Shown one piece after another: positions 34,318-42,544 of a stretch of DNA of 64,000 bases. Position numbers and translations under genes: made by a program. The stretch is from Candidatus Rokuibacteriota bacterium (GTDB lineage Bacteria; Methylomirabilota; Methylomirabilia; Rokubacteriales; CSP1-6): assembly GCA_003220535.1 (NCBI GenBank), contig QHSU01000062.1, positions 62,001 to 126,000 of the forward strand, in the 5' to 3' direction. Positions within the stretch are counted from its first letter, which is position 1. Each line of letters begins with the position of its first letter. The notes under the pieces were generated by a model. The model saw nothing but the letters and a program-made list of their open reading frames with translations, was not told the DNA's origin and did no database searches.

Positions 34318-35445
34318 ATGGCGCACGGCACGTTCAAGGTCCTCGACAGCGACATCCACATCATCGAGCCGCCCGATCTGTGGCCGCGGTACATCGACCC
34401 AGCCTTCCGGGAGCAAGCGCCACACGGGCTCACGGAGGACGCCGGCGACTTGCGTCTGGCCCTTGCCGGCAAGGGCTGGGGCCGGGTGGCCATCGACGCG
34501 GACCGGAGCCGGCGCCGGCAGGGGCGTAACTACGCGCTGAACCAGGAGCGCTGGCGGCCGTTCGCGGAGCGGGGATGGACGTCGAAGGTCCAGCTCGAGG
34601 CGATGGACATCGAGGGCATCGACGTCGCCGTGGTCTATCCCTCGCGCGGTCTCTTCGCCCTGACGGTCCCGGACATGGAGCCGCGGCTCGCCGCCGCTAT
34701 GGCGCGCGCGTACAACGACTGGCTCTACGAGTTCTGCCAGGAGAACCCTGAGCGCCTGCTCGGCGCTGGCATGATCTCTCCATTCGACGTCAACGACGCG
34801 GTCGCCGAGGCCACGCGCTGTGTGCGGGAGCTCGGTTTCCGGGGAGTGTTCCTGCGGCCGAACGAGGTGAACGGACGGAACTGGCACGATGCGTACTACG
34901 AGCCGCTCTGGGCCACGCTTGATGAGCTGGAGGTTCCGCTGGGGTTCCACGAGGGGTCGGGCTCGCAGCTCCGGCAGGTAGGCGAGCAGTTCGGCGCCAA
35001 CACGATGCTGAAGCACATCTACTCCCACCCGGTCGAGCAGATGCTGGCCGTCGGCGCCTTCTGCGCGGGCGGAATCCTGGAGCGCCATCCACGACTGCGC
35101 GTGGCCTTCCTCGAGGGCAACTGCAGCTGGGTGCCCTTCCTGCTCTGGCGCATGGACGAGCACTGGGAGTGGCTCGGCGACATCTACGCGCGCGACCTCA
35201 CGATGGCCCCCAGCGAGTACTTCAAGCGCCAGTGCTTCGTGTCGGTCGAGTGCGACGAGGAGCCGGTGAAGCACGTCATCGACGCCATCGGCGACGACCG
35301 GATCGTCTTCTCGACCGATTTTCCGCACGGCGACTCGAAGTTCCCGCGCGCGGTGGAGTCGTTCCTGCGCCTGCCGATCTCCGAGCAGAGCAAGCGCAAG
35401 ATCCTCTGGGACAACTGCGCCGCGTACTACGGGCTGCCCGCCTGA
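34318..35445 (+). CDS. TIM-barrel amidohydrolase (Amidohydro_2, ACMSD-like)
   Basis: Metal-dependent hydrolase or decarboxylase, 375 aa. N-terminal DSDIHIIEPPDLW provides a D-x-H in place of the classic HxH; ARAYNDWLYEFCQENPERLL, GFHEGSGSQLRQ, FLEGNCSWVPFLLWRMDEH and the metal Asp in VFSTDFPHGDSKFP are characteristic. GGAGGTG precedes the ATG by 5 nt. It leads an operon with an epimerase (22-nt gap), a paralogous amidohydrolase and a Rieske protein. Family members hydrolyse C-N or C-C bonds of ring-cleavage products. Confidence 0.87.
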   Translation: MAHGTFKVLDSDIHIIEPPDLWPRYIDPAFREQAPHGLTEDAGDLRLALAGKGWGRVAIDADRSRRRQGRNYALNQERWRPFAERGWTSKVQLEAMDIEGIDVAVVYPSRGLFALTVPDMEPRLAAAMARAYNDWLYEFCQENPERLLGAGMISPFDVNDAVAEATRCVRELGFRGVFLRPNEVNGRNWHDAYYEPLWATLDELEVPLGFHEGSGSQLRQVGEQFGANTMLKHIYSHPVEQMLAVGAFCAGGILERHPRLRVAFLEGNCSWVPFLLWRMDEHWEWLGDIYARDLTMAPSEYFKRQCFVSVECDEEPVKHVIDAIGDDRIVFSTDFPHGDSKFPRAVESFLRLPISEQSKRKILWDNCAAYYGLPA

Positions 35446-35467
35446 CGCTCAAACCGAGGAGGGTGGG

Positions 35468-36412
35468 ATGTCGGTTCTGGTGATCGGCGGCACTGGCTTC
35501 ATCGGTCCGCGGCTCATGCGGCGATTGATCGAGCGCCGCGAGACCGTGGTGTGCATGGACCTGAACACGACGCCCGCGTCGCCGTATGCGACTCTGCCGG
35601 GCCAGGCGACGGTGATCCGCGGGGACGTCACGCGGTTCGGCGACGTGATGCGCGCCGTGATCGAGGTGAAGCCGGACCGGCTCATCAATCTGGCCTACGG
35701 GCTCGGGGCGGGTGAGGGGAACCCGCATCAGGTCATGCGCCTGGACGTCCTCGGGATGGACAACTGCTTCGAGGCCGCGCGGCTGGGCGGCGTCAAGCGC
35801 GTGGTCTACGCGAGCTCGATCGCGGTGAGCGGGCAGCAGAGCCACTTCGGCGACCGGCAGGTGACCGAGGACGACGCGACCTACGGCACGAGCCAGTACG
35901 CCGTCCACAAGATCTTCAACGAGTTCCAGGCGAAGAAGTACATCAAGAACTACGCGATGTCGATCACGGGCGTGCGCCCCGCCAACGTCACCGGCCCGGA
36001 CAAAGTCCGCGGCTCGACGGATCACGTGACGCTCATGGTCGACGCCGCCCGGGGCAAGCCCGTGCAGCTTCCGCGCAAGGGTTTCATGCGGCTCTTGATC
36101 CACGTCGAGGACATCGCCGAGGTCTTCGCCCGTGTGCTGCTGGCCGACACGCCCCGCCACGACCTCTACAACTCGGGCGGGATCCCGGTGAGCCTGGGCG
36201 AGCTCGCGGACATCGTGCGCGAGTTTCTCCCGGACGCGCAGATCACCTTCGAGAAGGACGGCGGCCGCGACGAGTCCGGCAACTACCTGGTGGACAACAG
36301 CCGCCTCTGCAAGGAGTTCGGGATCGAGTATCCACCGCTGCGCACGCGCGTGCTCGAGATCATCAACGACGTGCGGCGTGAGGCAGGGCTCCCATTGATC
36401 GCTCTGCGGTAG
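35468..36412 (+). CDS. NAD-dependent epimerase/dehydratase (extended SDR)
   Basis: Extended short-chain dehydrogenase, 314 aa. GGTGFIG (residues 7-13) binds NAD; YASSIAVSG holds the catalytic Ser region; the YxxxK motif reads YAVHK (in YGTSQYAVHKIFNE). LINLAYGLGAGEGNP and GVRPANVTGPDK are typical of sugar epimerases and 3beta-HSD-like enzymes. It sits between two paralogous amidohydrolases, so it probably oxidises or isomerises their substrate. A GGAGGGTGGG site precedes the ATG. Its TAG stop is the first part of an intergenic repeat copy (36412). Confidence 0.88.
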   Translation: MSVLVIGGTGFIGPRLMRRLIERRETVVCMDLNTTPASPYATLPGQATVIRGDVTRFGDVMRAVIEVKPDRLINLAYGLGAGEGNPHQVMRLDVLGMDNCFEAARLGGVKRVVYASSIAVSGQQSHFGDRQVTEDDATYGTSQYAVHKIFNEFQAKKYIKNYAMSITGVRPANVTGPDKVRGSTDHVTLMVDAARGKPVQLPRKGFMRLLIHVEDIAEVFARVLLADTPRHDLYNSGGIPVSLGELADIVREFLPDAQITFEKDGGRDESGNYLVDNSRLCKEFGIEYPPLRTRVLEIINDVRREAGLPLIALR

Positions 36413-36475
36413 TGCGCGCTGCAGGCCGTCGCGGGGCTGGGGCCCCGCCGGCCGAGGCGCGGCTATCGATAGGAG
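36412..36475 (+). repeat. Stop-to-start intergenic repeat, copy B
   Basis: Begins with the G of the epimerase TAG (GTGCGCGCTGCAGGCCGTC), continues through the palindrome GCGGGGCTGGGGCCCCGC flanked by GGCC/GGCC arms, and ends GGCTATCGATAGGAGGTGCG just before the ATG at 36483. The Shine-Dalgarno of that gene is therefore in the element. Confidence 0.85.
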
Positions 36476-36482
36476 GTGCGCA

Positions 36483-37628
36483 ATGACGACGCTCAGGCTC
36501 ATCTCGGCCGATTCGCACATCATCGAACCGCCGGACCTGTACACGAGCCGGATCGAGCCCCGGTTCAAGGAGCGGGCACCGCGGATGGAGCGGGTGGAAA
36601 CCCCCACGGGTCGCAAGTACGACGCGTGGTTCATCGACGGCCAGCAGGTCGGCACCCTCGGCGCGGTGATGCAGGCGGGGCAACGCTTCGAGGACCCGTC
36701 CCAGATCGACTTCCTGGGCATGTGGGAAGACGTCCGGCTCGGCGCCTACGATCCGCAGGCGATGATCAAAGAGAACGAGATGGACGGTGTCTGGGGCGCC
36801 TGCCTGCAGCCGAGCCAGGGCCTGTTCTGGTACCGCATCCCGGACAGCGGCCTGCTCTCCGCCATTTGCCGCGTCTACAACGACTGGATCGCTGACTTCT
36901 GCAAGCCCTATCCCGATCGCCTCAAGGGCATCGCCATGCTCAACGTGGACGACGTCGAGGACGCGTCGCAGGAGCTGGAACGCTGCGCGAGGCTCGGGCT
37001 GGTCGGCGCGTTCATCCCCGTCTCGCCCCTGGCCGAGCGGCCGTACCGCCACCCGATCTACGACCGCCTCTGGTGGACGGCGCAAGACGTCGGGCTCCCG
37101 CTGCTCCTGCACATCGGAACGCCGCGCGGCGGCATCCCGGGCTGCGAGTTCACCATGAACCTCGCTGAGCTCACCGGGGCCGGTCGTTCCACCACGGACT
37201 ACTGGGTGCGCTACTCGCTGTCGGCGATGATCTTCGCCGGCGTCTTCGATCGGTGCCCGCGGCTGAAGGTGGGCTCCGTCGAGCACGAGGCGGCGTGGAT
37301 TCCTCACTGGCTGAAGCAAATGGACTTCACGTATCGCGAGCGTCCGGTATTCACGCGGGGGTGGAAGTCGAAGGAGGGGTTCCTGCCGAGCGACTACTGG
37401 CGGCGCAACATGTTCGTGGAGTTCATGGAGGACGACCTCGGTATCCAGCTGCGTGACACCATCGGCGTCGACAACATGCTCTGGGGGAGCGACTTCCCGC
37501 ATGCCGAGTCGACCTGGCCGAAGTCGCGGGAATTTCTGGATCGCATCTTCGCCGGGACGCCCGAGGCGGACCTGCGCAAGATCACGTCCGAGAACGCCGC
37601 GCGGCTGTTCGGCTTCAAGCTGAACTGA
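36483..37628 (+). CDS. TIM-barrel amidohydrolase (Amidohydro_2, ACMSD-like)
   Basis: Second amidohydrolase of the operon, 381 aa. ADSHIIEPPDLYTSRIEP matches the paralogue at 34318 almost position by position; CRVYNDWIADFCKPYPDRLK, LLHIGTPRGG, SVEHEAAWIPHWLKQMD and the metal Asp in LWGSDFPHAESTWP follow. The last shows the same S-D-F-P-H core. GGAGGTGCG comes from the upstream repeat copy B, spacing about 6 nt. The paralogous pair probably handles two related intermediates or forms a hetero-oligomer; this is inference. Confidence 0.87.
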   Translation: MTTLRLISADSHIIEPPDLYTSRIEPRFKERAPRMERVETPTGRKYDAWFIDGQQVGTLGAVMQAGQRFEDPSQIDFLGMWEDVRLGAYDPQAMIKENEMDGVWGACLQPSQGLFWYRIPDSGLLSAICRVYNDWIADFCKPYPDRLKGIAMLNVDDVEDASQELERCARLGLVGAFIPVSPLAERPYRHPIYDRLWWTAQDVGLPLLLHIGTPRGGIPGCEFTMNLAELTGAGRSTTDYWVRYSLSAMIFAGVFDRCPRLKVGSVEHEAAWIPHWLKQMDFTYRERPVFTRGWKSKEGFLPSDYWRRNMFVEFMEDDLGIQLRDTIGVDNMLWGSDFPHAESTWPKSREFLDRIFAGTPEADLRKITSENAARLFGFKLN

Positions 37629-37653
37629 GCCCCGCCGTCGGGATCCCCGCGGC

Positions 37654-37965
37654 GTGCTGGACGGGTTCGTGGCGGTGACCAGGGTGGCCGAGCTGCCGCC
37701 CGGCGTGATGAAGTGGGTGGTTGTCGATCGTCAGCGAGTGCTCATCGCGAACGTCGACGGCGCCTTCTTCGCGCTCCGGGATTCCTGCGGCCACGCCGGG
37801 TCGTCGTTCTCGGAGGGGACGCTGATGGGCTACGTCCTCGAGTGCCCATTGCACTACGCGTGTTACGACGTGCGCAGCGGCAAGCTCCTGAGCGGGCCCG
37901 CCGCGGCGGACGTGCCCACCTACCAGGTGCGAGTCGAAGGCGACACCGTGTACGTGAAGCCGTAG
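37654..37965 (+). CDS. Rieske [2Fe-2S] ferredoxin-like protein
   Basis: Small soluble Rieske protein, 103 aa: cluster ligands CGH (Cys45, His47) and CPLH (Cys64, His67), ending YDVRSGK and VRVEGDTVYVKP as in ring-hydroxylating dioxygenase ferredoxins and NirD. The GTG at 37654 is weakly supported (no clear ribosome site; 25 nt after the amidohydrolase stop). It would carry electrons to an oxygenase not encoded next to it. Its TAG stop begins repeat copy C. Confidence 0.86.
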   Translation: MLDGFVAVTRVAELPPGVMKWVVVDRQRVLIANVDGAFFALRDSCGHAGSSFSEGTLMGYVLECPLHYACYDVRSGKLLSGPAAADVPTYQVRVEGDTVYVKP

Positions 37966-38028
37966 TGCGCGCCGCAGGCCGTCGCGGGGCTGGGGCCCCG
38001 CCGGCCGAGGCGCGGCGATCGATCACGG
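37965..38028 (+). repeat. Stop-to-start intergenic repeat, copy C
   Basis: From the G of the Rieske TAG: GTGCGCGCCGCAGGCCGTC, the same GC palindrome and GGCCGAGGCGCGG as copies B and D, then GATCGATCACGG. Here the next gene is convergent (phasin, minus), and the ending lacks the AGGAGG seen in B and D. Confidence 0.85.
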
Positions 38029-38074
38029 AAACGGCGGCGCCAGGGGAAACCCCGACGCCGCGCTCGTGTCCGAC

Positions 38075-38512
38075 CTAGCTGCGGCGCGTCGCCTCCCGCA
38101 TCCCGGACGCGGTCGTCAGCGTCTCGCGGACGCGCCGTCCCGTGTCCATGGCGGCCGCCTGCAGGCGATCGATCGACTGCACGACGACCTTCGCATTCGC
38201 TCCCATCAACGAGAGCGCGCGCTGGGTGGTGTCGACGGTCTCCATGAACGCCTTCTGGTACACGTGCAGCGGGTCGACCAGCGCCTTGGGCCACAGCGTG
38301 TGCCAGCGCAGGGCCGCCGCGTGCGACTCCTGGAGCGCGTCGATGGCCGCGATCTGCAGCTCGGCTGCGAGCCTCGCGTTCTCTTTGGCGGCGCCGATCG
38401 ACAGCTCGGTCAGGTCCCCGATCACCCGCTGGGTGGCGCCGATCGCCGCGTCACTGGCGAGCATCGACGGCTCGAAGCCCCGCATCGTCCGTTCCTGTGT
38501 CGTGGTGTCCAT
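38075..38512 (-). CDS. Phasin-family protein
   Basis: 145-aa, almost entirely helical protein with regular Ala/Gln/Leu heptads (EENARLAAELQIAAIDALQE-type stretch, MGANAKVVVQSIDRLQAAAM), the pattern of Phasin_2 proteins that coat polyhydroxyalkanoate granules. AAGGAGAGGGTA lies just before the ATG. It is 27 nt downstream of a small gene of unknown function, transcribed from the promoter at 38940. No PHA synthase is in the window, so a granule role is a family inference. Confidence 0.72.
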   Translation of the reverse strand: MDTTTQERTMRGFEPSMLASDAAIGATQRVIGDLTELSIGAAKENARLAAELQIAAIDALQESHAAALRWHTLWPKALVDPLHVYQKAFMETVDTTQRALSLMGANAKVVVQSIDRLQAAAMDTGRRVRETLTTASGMREATRRS

Positions 38513-38539
38513 TACCCTCTCCTTTGTTGGTTCGGCCCG

Positions 38540-38893
38540 TCACGCAACGTCTCGAGTCCAGTCGCCCGGCAGCTCACGGGGCTCGCCGTCGAGGGGCTCG
38601 CCGTCGATGTCGATGAAGACGATCGGCTCCGCGCCGGCCGCGCGTTGCACCCAGATCGCGGAGGCCACGGCACCCGTCTGGCTGTTGAGCCCCTGCCAGA
38701 CGCCGCCCGTCGGGGGACGATCACGCCGGCTCCGCGTCACTTCGCGCTTGTATTCGGCGAACCCCTCGTGCGCGAGCGCCTCGACGATATCGAGGGGCTG
38801 CGCCGCCCAGGCCTGCTCATTCACTGACCAATTCATCTTGCCGTGCTGGCGAAGCTCATTCAGGTGTTGGAGATTTCCCACGGTGCCCCTCAT
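38540..38893 (-). CDS. Unknown 117-aa protein in the phasin operon
   Basis: Unrecognised protein. ATG at 38893 with GGAGG 7 nt upstream and a canonical promoter 47 nt further. N-terminus MRGTVGNLQHLNELRQHGKM, then SVNEQAWAAQPLDIVEALAH, and a C-terminal strand pair with IVFIDIDGEPLDGEPRELPG. No signal peptide or membrane segment. Co-transcription with the phasin suggests a granule- or storage-associated role; this is inference. Confidence 0.7.
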   Translation of the reverse strand: MRGTVGNLQHLNELRQHGKMNWSVNEQAWAAQPLDIVEALAHEGFAEYKREVTRSRRDRPPTGGVWQGLNSQTGAVASAIWVQRAAGAEPIVFIDIDGEPLDGEPRELPGDWTRDVA

Positions 38894-38939
38894 CGCGCGC
38901 CTCCTTCCGGCTCCCCGCTCCAGATGCCGGCGCTTTCTC

Positions 38940-38968
38940 TTACAAATGCCGGCTGCCGCACCTGTCAA
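38940..38968 (-). promoter_or_regulatory. Canonical sigma-70 promoter of the phasin operon
   Basis: Minus-strand TTGACA (38968-38963), exactly 17-nt spacer, TTGTAA (38945-38940). Confidence 0.65.
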
Positions 38969-39562
38969 ATACCGCCTGTTCAGTTACCCCGTTGTGACAA
39001 CTCGATCACCAGGTCGTGAACTTCTACTGGCGCACCGCTCGCCCTTCGCGATCGGCAGCAATAGACTTGCCAGTCGAACGGAGCGAGACGACGCCGTGCG
39101 CAAGTGCGCGAGGACAAGGACGCTCGCCGTGCGGGTTCGGTCGAGCAACCGCGTGACTTTAGGCACCCCTGCCGGTTAAACGGTCACGCGCCCGCCGTCC
39201 CTGCTCAAGCAAGACGCAGGAAGATCAGCGTGTTGGGGGGTGTGGCCGGCCAGCGCGGCCGTGAGACATTCCGCCACACTGGAGAAATTTCCTCGGTGCT
39301 CTAAACCTTGACAGGCTCCGAGAGCACCAATACCCTGACCTCGACAATCGATGAGGCAGGCACCGTGAATCACGCACAGCTTCGAGATCCTTCGCAGTTC
39401 GGCTTGCCCGCGTTCCGTCTCCCCGGCCGCGGCGTCTTCTGATCGTCTAAACGCTCCCCGTCGCGCGGCATTTTTGGGCGCTCGCTGAGCCGCCACGTCC
39501 GATTCACCCGGTGATTGCGACGGCTCGTTGCCGAATGCGTCCGTCTGCAGCGAATTCAAGTC
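38969..39562. other. Intergenic region; a promoter but no supported gene
   Basis: About 590 bp, less GC-rich than the coding sequence. Frames on both strands look like shadows. It contains a promoter on the plus strand (39308-39336) and an imperfect hairpin at 39239-39278 (GTGTGGC / GCCACAC outer arms). An untranslated RNA or a long leader of the sigma-54 activator is possible. Confidence 0.5.
39308..39336 (+). promoter_or_regulatory. Predicted sigma-70 promoter upstream of the sigma-54 activator
   Basis: TTGACA (39308-39313), 17-nt spacer, TACCCT (39331-39336). The first confident coding start is 338 nt further, so the transcript would have a long leader containing repeat copy D. Confidence 0.5.
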
Positions 39563-39563
39563 G

Positions 39564-39628
39564 TGTGCGCCGCAGGTCGTCGCGGGGCTGGGGCCCCGCC
39601 GGCCGAGGCTCGACTATACAGGAGGAGC
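39564..39628 (+). repeat. Stop-to-start intergenic repeat, copy D
   Basis: GTGTGCGCCGCAGGTCGTC, the GC palindrome GCGGGGCTGGGGCCCCGC with GGCC arms, GAGGCTCGACTATACAGGAG and GAGCGG before an ATG. That ATG opens a 14-codon frame ending at the GTG of the sigma-54 activator. Same layout as copy B. Confidence 0.85.
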
Positions 39629-39673
39629 GGGAATGCCCGCACACCACGGAACGAGAGGCTCGGAGTTGACCTC

Positions 39674-40720
39674 GTGAAGGCCGCGATCCAGCCGATGCGA
39701 GCGCGCTGGCGTCGTTCGCGTGACGATTTCGACCGCGCGCCGGCCCGTCCGGACGCCAGTCGCGCCCGGGACATCGTGGGCGCCTCCGCGCCGATGCGCG
39801 AGGTATTCGACACGGTCGCGCGCGTGGCCCGCACCCGGAGCACCGTGCTGATTCAGGGGGAGACCGGGACCGGGAAGGAGCTGATCGCGCGGGCCATCCA
39901 TACGGCGAGCCCGCGAGCCGATCGCCCATTCGTGCCCGTCGACTGCAGCGCTCTGGCCGAAGGCGTGCTGGAATCCGAGCTCTTCGGGCACGTGAAGGGC
40001 GCCTTCACCGGAGCGGTGATCGACAAGCGCGGGCTCTTCGAGACGGCGCACGCCGGCACCTGCTTCCTCGACGAGATCGGCGAGATCAGCGCGTGCGTCC
40101 AGGCGAAGCTCCTCAGGGTCCTCCAGGAGCACGAGGTCAAGCGTGTGGGAGGCACCGGGAGCTTCGGGGTGGACGTGCGGGTCATCGCCGCCACCAACCG
40201 CGATCTCGGGGCGCTGGTCGCGAGCGGGAAGTTCCGGGAGGATCTCTTCTATCGTCTGAGCGTGGTGACGCTCCACGTACCGCCGCTGCGGGAGCGACGC
40301 GAGGACATCCCGATCCTCGCCATGCACTTTCTCAGGCGGTATGCCGCCGAGAACGCCAAGCCCGTGTCCGACATCGCTCCCGAGACCATGGCACTGCTGG
40401 TCGCGTACGACTGGCCCGGGAATGTCCGCGAGCTGGAGCACGCCATCGAGCGCGCGATCGCGATGACGACGAACTCGGTGCTCCGCCCCGAGGATCTGCC
40501 GCCGAAGTGCGTCGAGACGGCGGGCGCGTCGGGTGGGGCGACCGTGGCGTCGTCCCTGAGCCTGCGCGGGGTCGTCACGCGTCACGTCCATCGGGTCCTG
40601 CGCGAGGCGCGGTGGAACAAGAAGCTGGCCGCCCAGCTCCTGGGGATTCACCGGCGCACGCTCTACCGGCTGACGAAGCGGTACGGGATCAGCTTGAGCG
40701 AGCGTGAGCGGCGCGAGTGA
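39674..40720 (+). CDS. Sigma-54-dependent transcriptional activator (NtrC-type AAA+ with Fis HTH), no receiver domain
   Basis: Bacterial enhancer-binding protein, 348 aa. The central AAA+ domain has Walker A GETGTGKE (62-69), an intact sigma-54 contact loop GAFTGA (109-114), Walker B FLDEIGEI, and sensor regions ATNRDL and GNVRELEHAIERA. The C-terminus ends in a Fis-type helix-turn-helix (LAAQLLGIHRRTLYRLTKRY). The first 35 residues hold no receiver, GAF or PAS domain, so it is either constitutively active or controlled by amount or partner. GTG at 39674 with CGGAGT upstream is chosen; the longer frame runs through repeat D. Confidence 0.88.
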   Translation: MKAAIQPMRARWRRSRDDFDRAPARPDASRARDIVGASAPMREVFDTVARVARTRSTVLIQGETGTGKELIARAIHTASPRADRPFVPVDCSALAEGVLESELFGHVKGAFTGAVIDKRGLFETAHAGTCFLDEIGEISACVQAKLLRVLQEHEVKRVGGTGSFGVDVRVIAATNRDLGALVASGKFREDLFYRLSVVTLHVPPLRERREDIPILAMHFLRRYAAENAKPVSDIAPETMALLVAYDWPGNVRELEHAIERAIAMTTNSVLRPEDLPPKCVETAGASGGATVASSLSLRGVVTRHVHRVLREARWNKKLAAQLLGIHRRTLYRLTKRYGISLSERERRE

Positions 40721-40744
40721 CGGTGCCGCCGCCCCAGATTTGAC

Positions 40745-40787
40745 CGCGCGACGGGCACGCCGGTCGACCCGGGATGCCCGTCGCGCG
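40745..40787. terminator. Hairpin between convergent sigma-54 activator and amidohydrolase genes
   Basis: Perfect 13-bp inverted repeat CGCGCGACGGGCA / TGCCCGTCGCGCG with a 17-nt loop, in the 91-bp gap between convergent stop codons. No strong T tract, so Rho-independent termination is only probable. Confidence 0.5.
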
Positions 40788-40811
40788 ACTCCTGCCTGAA
40801 CCCGTGCCTGC

Positions 40812-42314
40812 CTACGCCGTCGGACGCGCTACGAAGCCGTAGCGCGCGTTGGTGCGCGCTCCGCCGGCGGCGAGGTACTCCGCCTTGATCGCGGCGATCT
40901 TGTCGGTGGTGATGCCATGCTGGGCGAGCTTCGGCCGCAGGCCATAGAGGCGCGCGGAGTTGCCGGCGAAGATGGCGCGCTTTACGGGGCCGTCGGCCGG
41001 CCCGAGCGGTTTGAAGCCGTGCTTCTTCTGCATGTCCTCGGGAATCTCGAGCCGCCGCAGCGCCTCGATCTGCCACTGGGGCGAGCCGTACCAGAGTGAG
41101 TCGGTGCCCCAGATGACGTGGTCGGCGCCGAGCCCCTTGACGAGCGTGCCGATGAAGGCCGCGGCGAAGCGCGGGTTCGCGACGGCGCACGTCGCGAAGG
41201 CGGTGCCTACCTCGCCGTAGACGTTCTTCACGCCGTGTTTGCTCGGGATCTCGGCGAGGTCGGTCGCCCATTTGATGCGCCCGGTCTGCTCGAACTCGGC
41301 GAGCACCGCGTCAGGCTTCTCCAGGAAGGGCCGCAGGGCGCCGTGGTACATGATGAAGTTGAGCTTCGGCCAGTCTTTGGCCGCCTTGCCCACGTCCTTG
41401 ACCGTCGCGTACTCCCAGACGCCGGGCCAGGACGTCTCGTAGTCAGCCGGCAGCAACCCCTTGTGGATGCAGACGGTCGTGATGTTGGCCTTCACGGCCT
41501 TCTCGTAAAAGGGATACATCAGCTTGTCGTCGTCGAGCCACCAGTACGACTGCAGCTTGGACGGGAACAGCGGATCGCCGATCGTGTAGCCCTTCCAGCT
41601 GTCGGGCTTGAGGGTCGCGATCGCGCGATCCACTTCCTCCATCCATCCCTGCTTCTTCGGCGTGAACACGGCGTGGCCCAGGAGACGGCGAGAACCGGAG
41701 AACTTGTTGATGGACATGCGGGCGGCGGCGATCTGGTCGTTGGTCAAGAGGTCCCAGCTGGGGTCGTCGAACGGCGCGCCCGAGAGCAGCGCCACCTTGG
41801 TGTCGCTGTCGACGAAGATCTCCTTGATGTAGTTCTCGAACTTGTACCGGGCCAGGTTGTTTTCGCCCCACAGCTTCGGGTTCCAGTTCTCTTTGGCGTA
41901 CTTGGCCAGATCGAGCAGGCCCTCCTGCTTGAAGTCGTCGCGGACGAAGTGTGTCTGGGCGTCAACGATGAACTGTCCGGAGAGCGCCTGCGCGCGCATG
42001 TCGGCGACGCCCGGTGTGGCCGCTTCCGCCCGGCTCACGTCGAACACGGGACCGAAGACGTCGTTCATCGCGAGGAAGGCGGCGGCCATGCCGGCGCTGG
42101 AGGCCAGGAACTGACGGCGGTTCATCCCATGCCTGGGAGCCAGGTCGCTGGCGAGCTCTTTCACCCGCGCCTCCACGCGGCGCTGCTCCCGGGTCTGGGG
42201 CAGGGGGTTGTACTCGCCATTCGACACGATCTGGGTGGGCACCGGGCTTCGGTAGGCCAGGACCTCGGCCGGTGCCGTGCGCTTCAGCTCGTCGTCACTG
42301 AGGTAGTGCGGCAT
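40812..42314 (-). CDS. Tat-exported TIM-barrel amidohydrolase with a long N-terminal pre-extension
   Basis: Amidohydrolase-2 family protein, 500 aa. Start at 42314 with AGGAGGAGAG upstream. The first 63 residues (MPHYLSDDELKRTAPAEVLA ...) precede a twin-arginine-like motif in MNRRQFLASSAGMAAAFL, so the Tat motif is internal. I recall the same long extension in homologues. The catalytic part has VDAQTHFVRDD (D-x-x-T-H), CIHKGLLP, MYHGALRPFLE and the metal Asp in VIWGTDSLWYGSPQW. An alternative start at the internal Met is possible. Function in the family is unknown; export by Tat implies a metal-loaded periplasmic enzyme. Confidence 0.82.
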   Translation of the reverse strand: MPHYLSDDELKRTAPAEVLAYRSPVPTQIVSNGEYNPLPQTREQRRVEARVKELASDLAPRHGMNRRQFLASSAGMAAAFLAMNDVFGPVFDVSRAEAATPGVADMRAQALSGQFIVDAQTHFVRDDFKQEGLLDLAKYAKENWNPKLWGENNLARYKFENYIKEIFVDSDTKVALLSGAPFDDPSWDLLTNDQIAAARMSINKFSGSRRLLGHAVFTPKKQGWMEEVDRAIATLKPDSWKGYTIGDPLFPSKLQSYWWLDDDKLMYPFYEKAVKANITTVCIHKGLLPADYETSWPGVWEYATVKDVGKAAKDWPKLNFIMYHGALRPFLEKPDAVLAEFEQTGRIKWATDLAEIPSKHGVKNVYGEVGTAFATCAVANPRFAAAFIGTLVKGLGADHVIWGTDSLWYGSPQWQIEALRRLEIPEDMQKKHGFKPLGPADGPVKRAIFAGNSARLYGLRPKLAQHGITTDKIAAIKAEYLAAGGARTNARYGFVARPTA

Positions 42315-42484
42315 CGCTCTCCTCCTGCTGGTTCGACGCGCCCCTGGTTCCGCACCATTGCGTCGTCCAGAGCCGGGAGCCCCCGGGCGCGGCGGTGACG
42401 CAAGGAGCACTAACGCCGTTCAGGTCGGTGAGTCAAGGCGCGACGCGCTCTCGGGGTCGCCCCGACTCCGCGCCCGGCGCTCGG

Positions 42485-42516
42485 TTGACAGAGCATGGGG
42501 ATCAGGTGAACCTGAT
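42485..42516 (+). promoter_or_regulatory. Promoter with palindromic operator upstream of the DUF6607-like gene
   Basis: TTGACA (42485-42490) followed by ATCAGGT-GA-ACCTGAT (42501-42516), a 7+7 bp inverted repeat lying over the expected -10 region. Suggests a repressor site; the -10 itself is weak. Confidence 0.4.
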
Positions 42517-42544
42517 TCCGATCACCCGTTGAATCGAACAGACC

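Noticed and set aside
39176..39559. 127-codon minus-strand frame in the intergenic region before the sigma-54 activator
   Set aside because: No ribosome site or family similarity, and its composition is mixed without clear codon bias.
39634..39676. 14-codon frame after repeat D overlapping the sigma-54 activator start (possible leader peptide)
   Set aside because: It has the repeat's AGGAGG, but the peptide MPAHHGTRGSELTS shows no attenuation-type codons; kept only as a remark.
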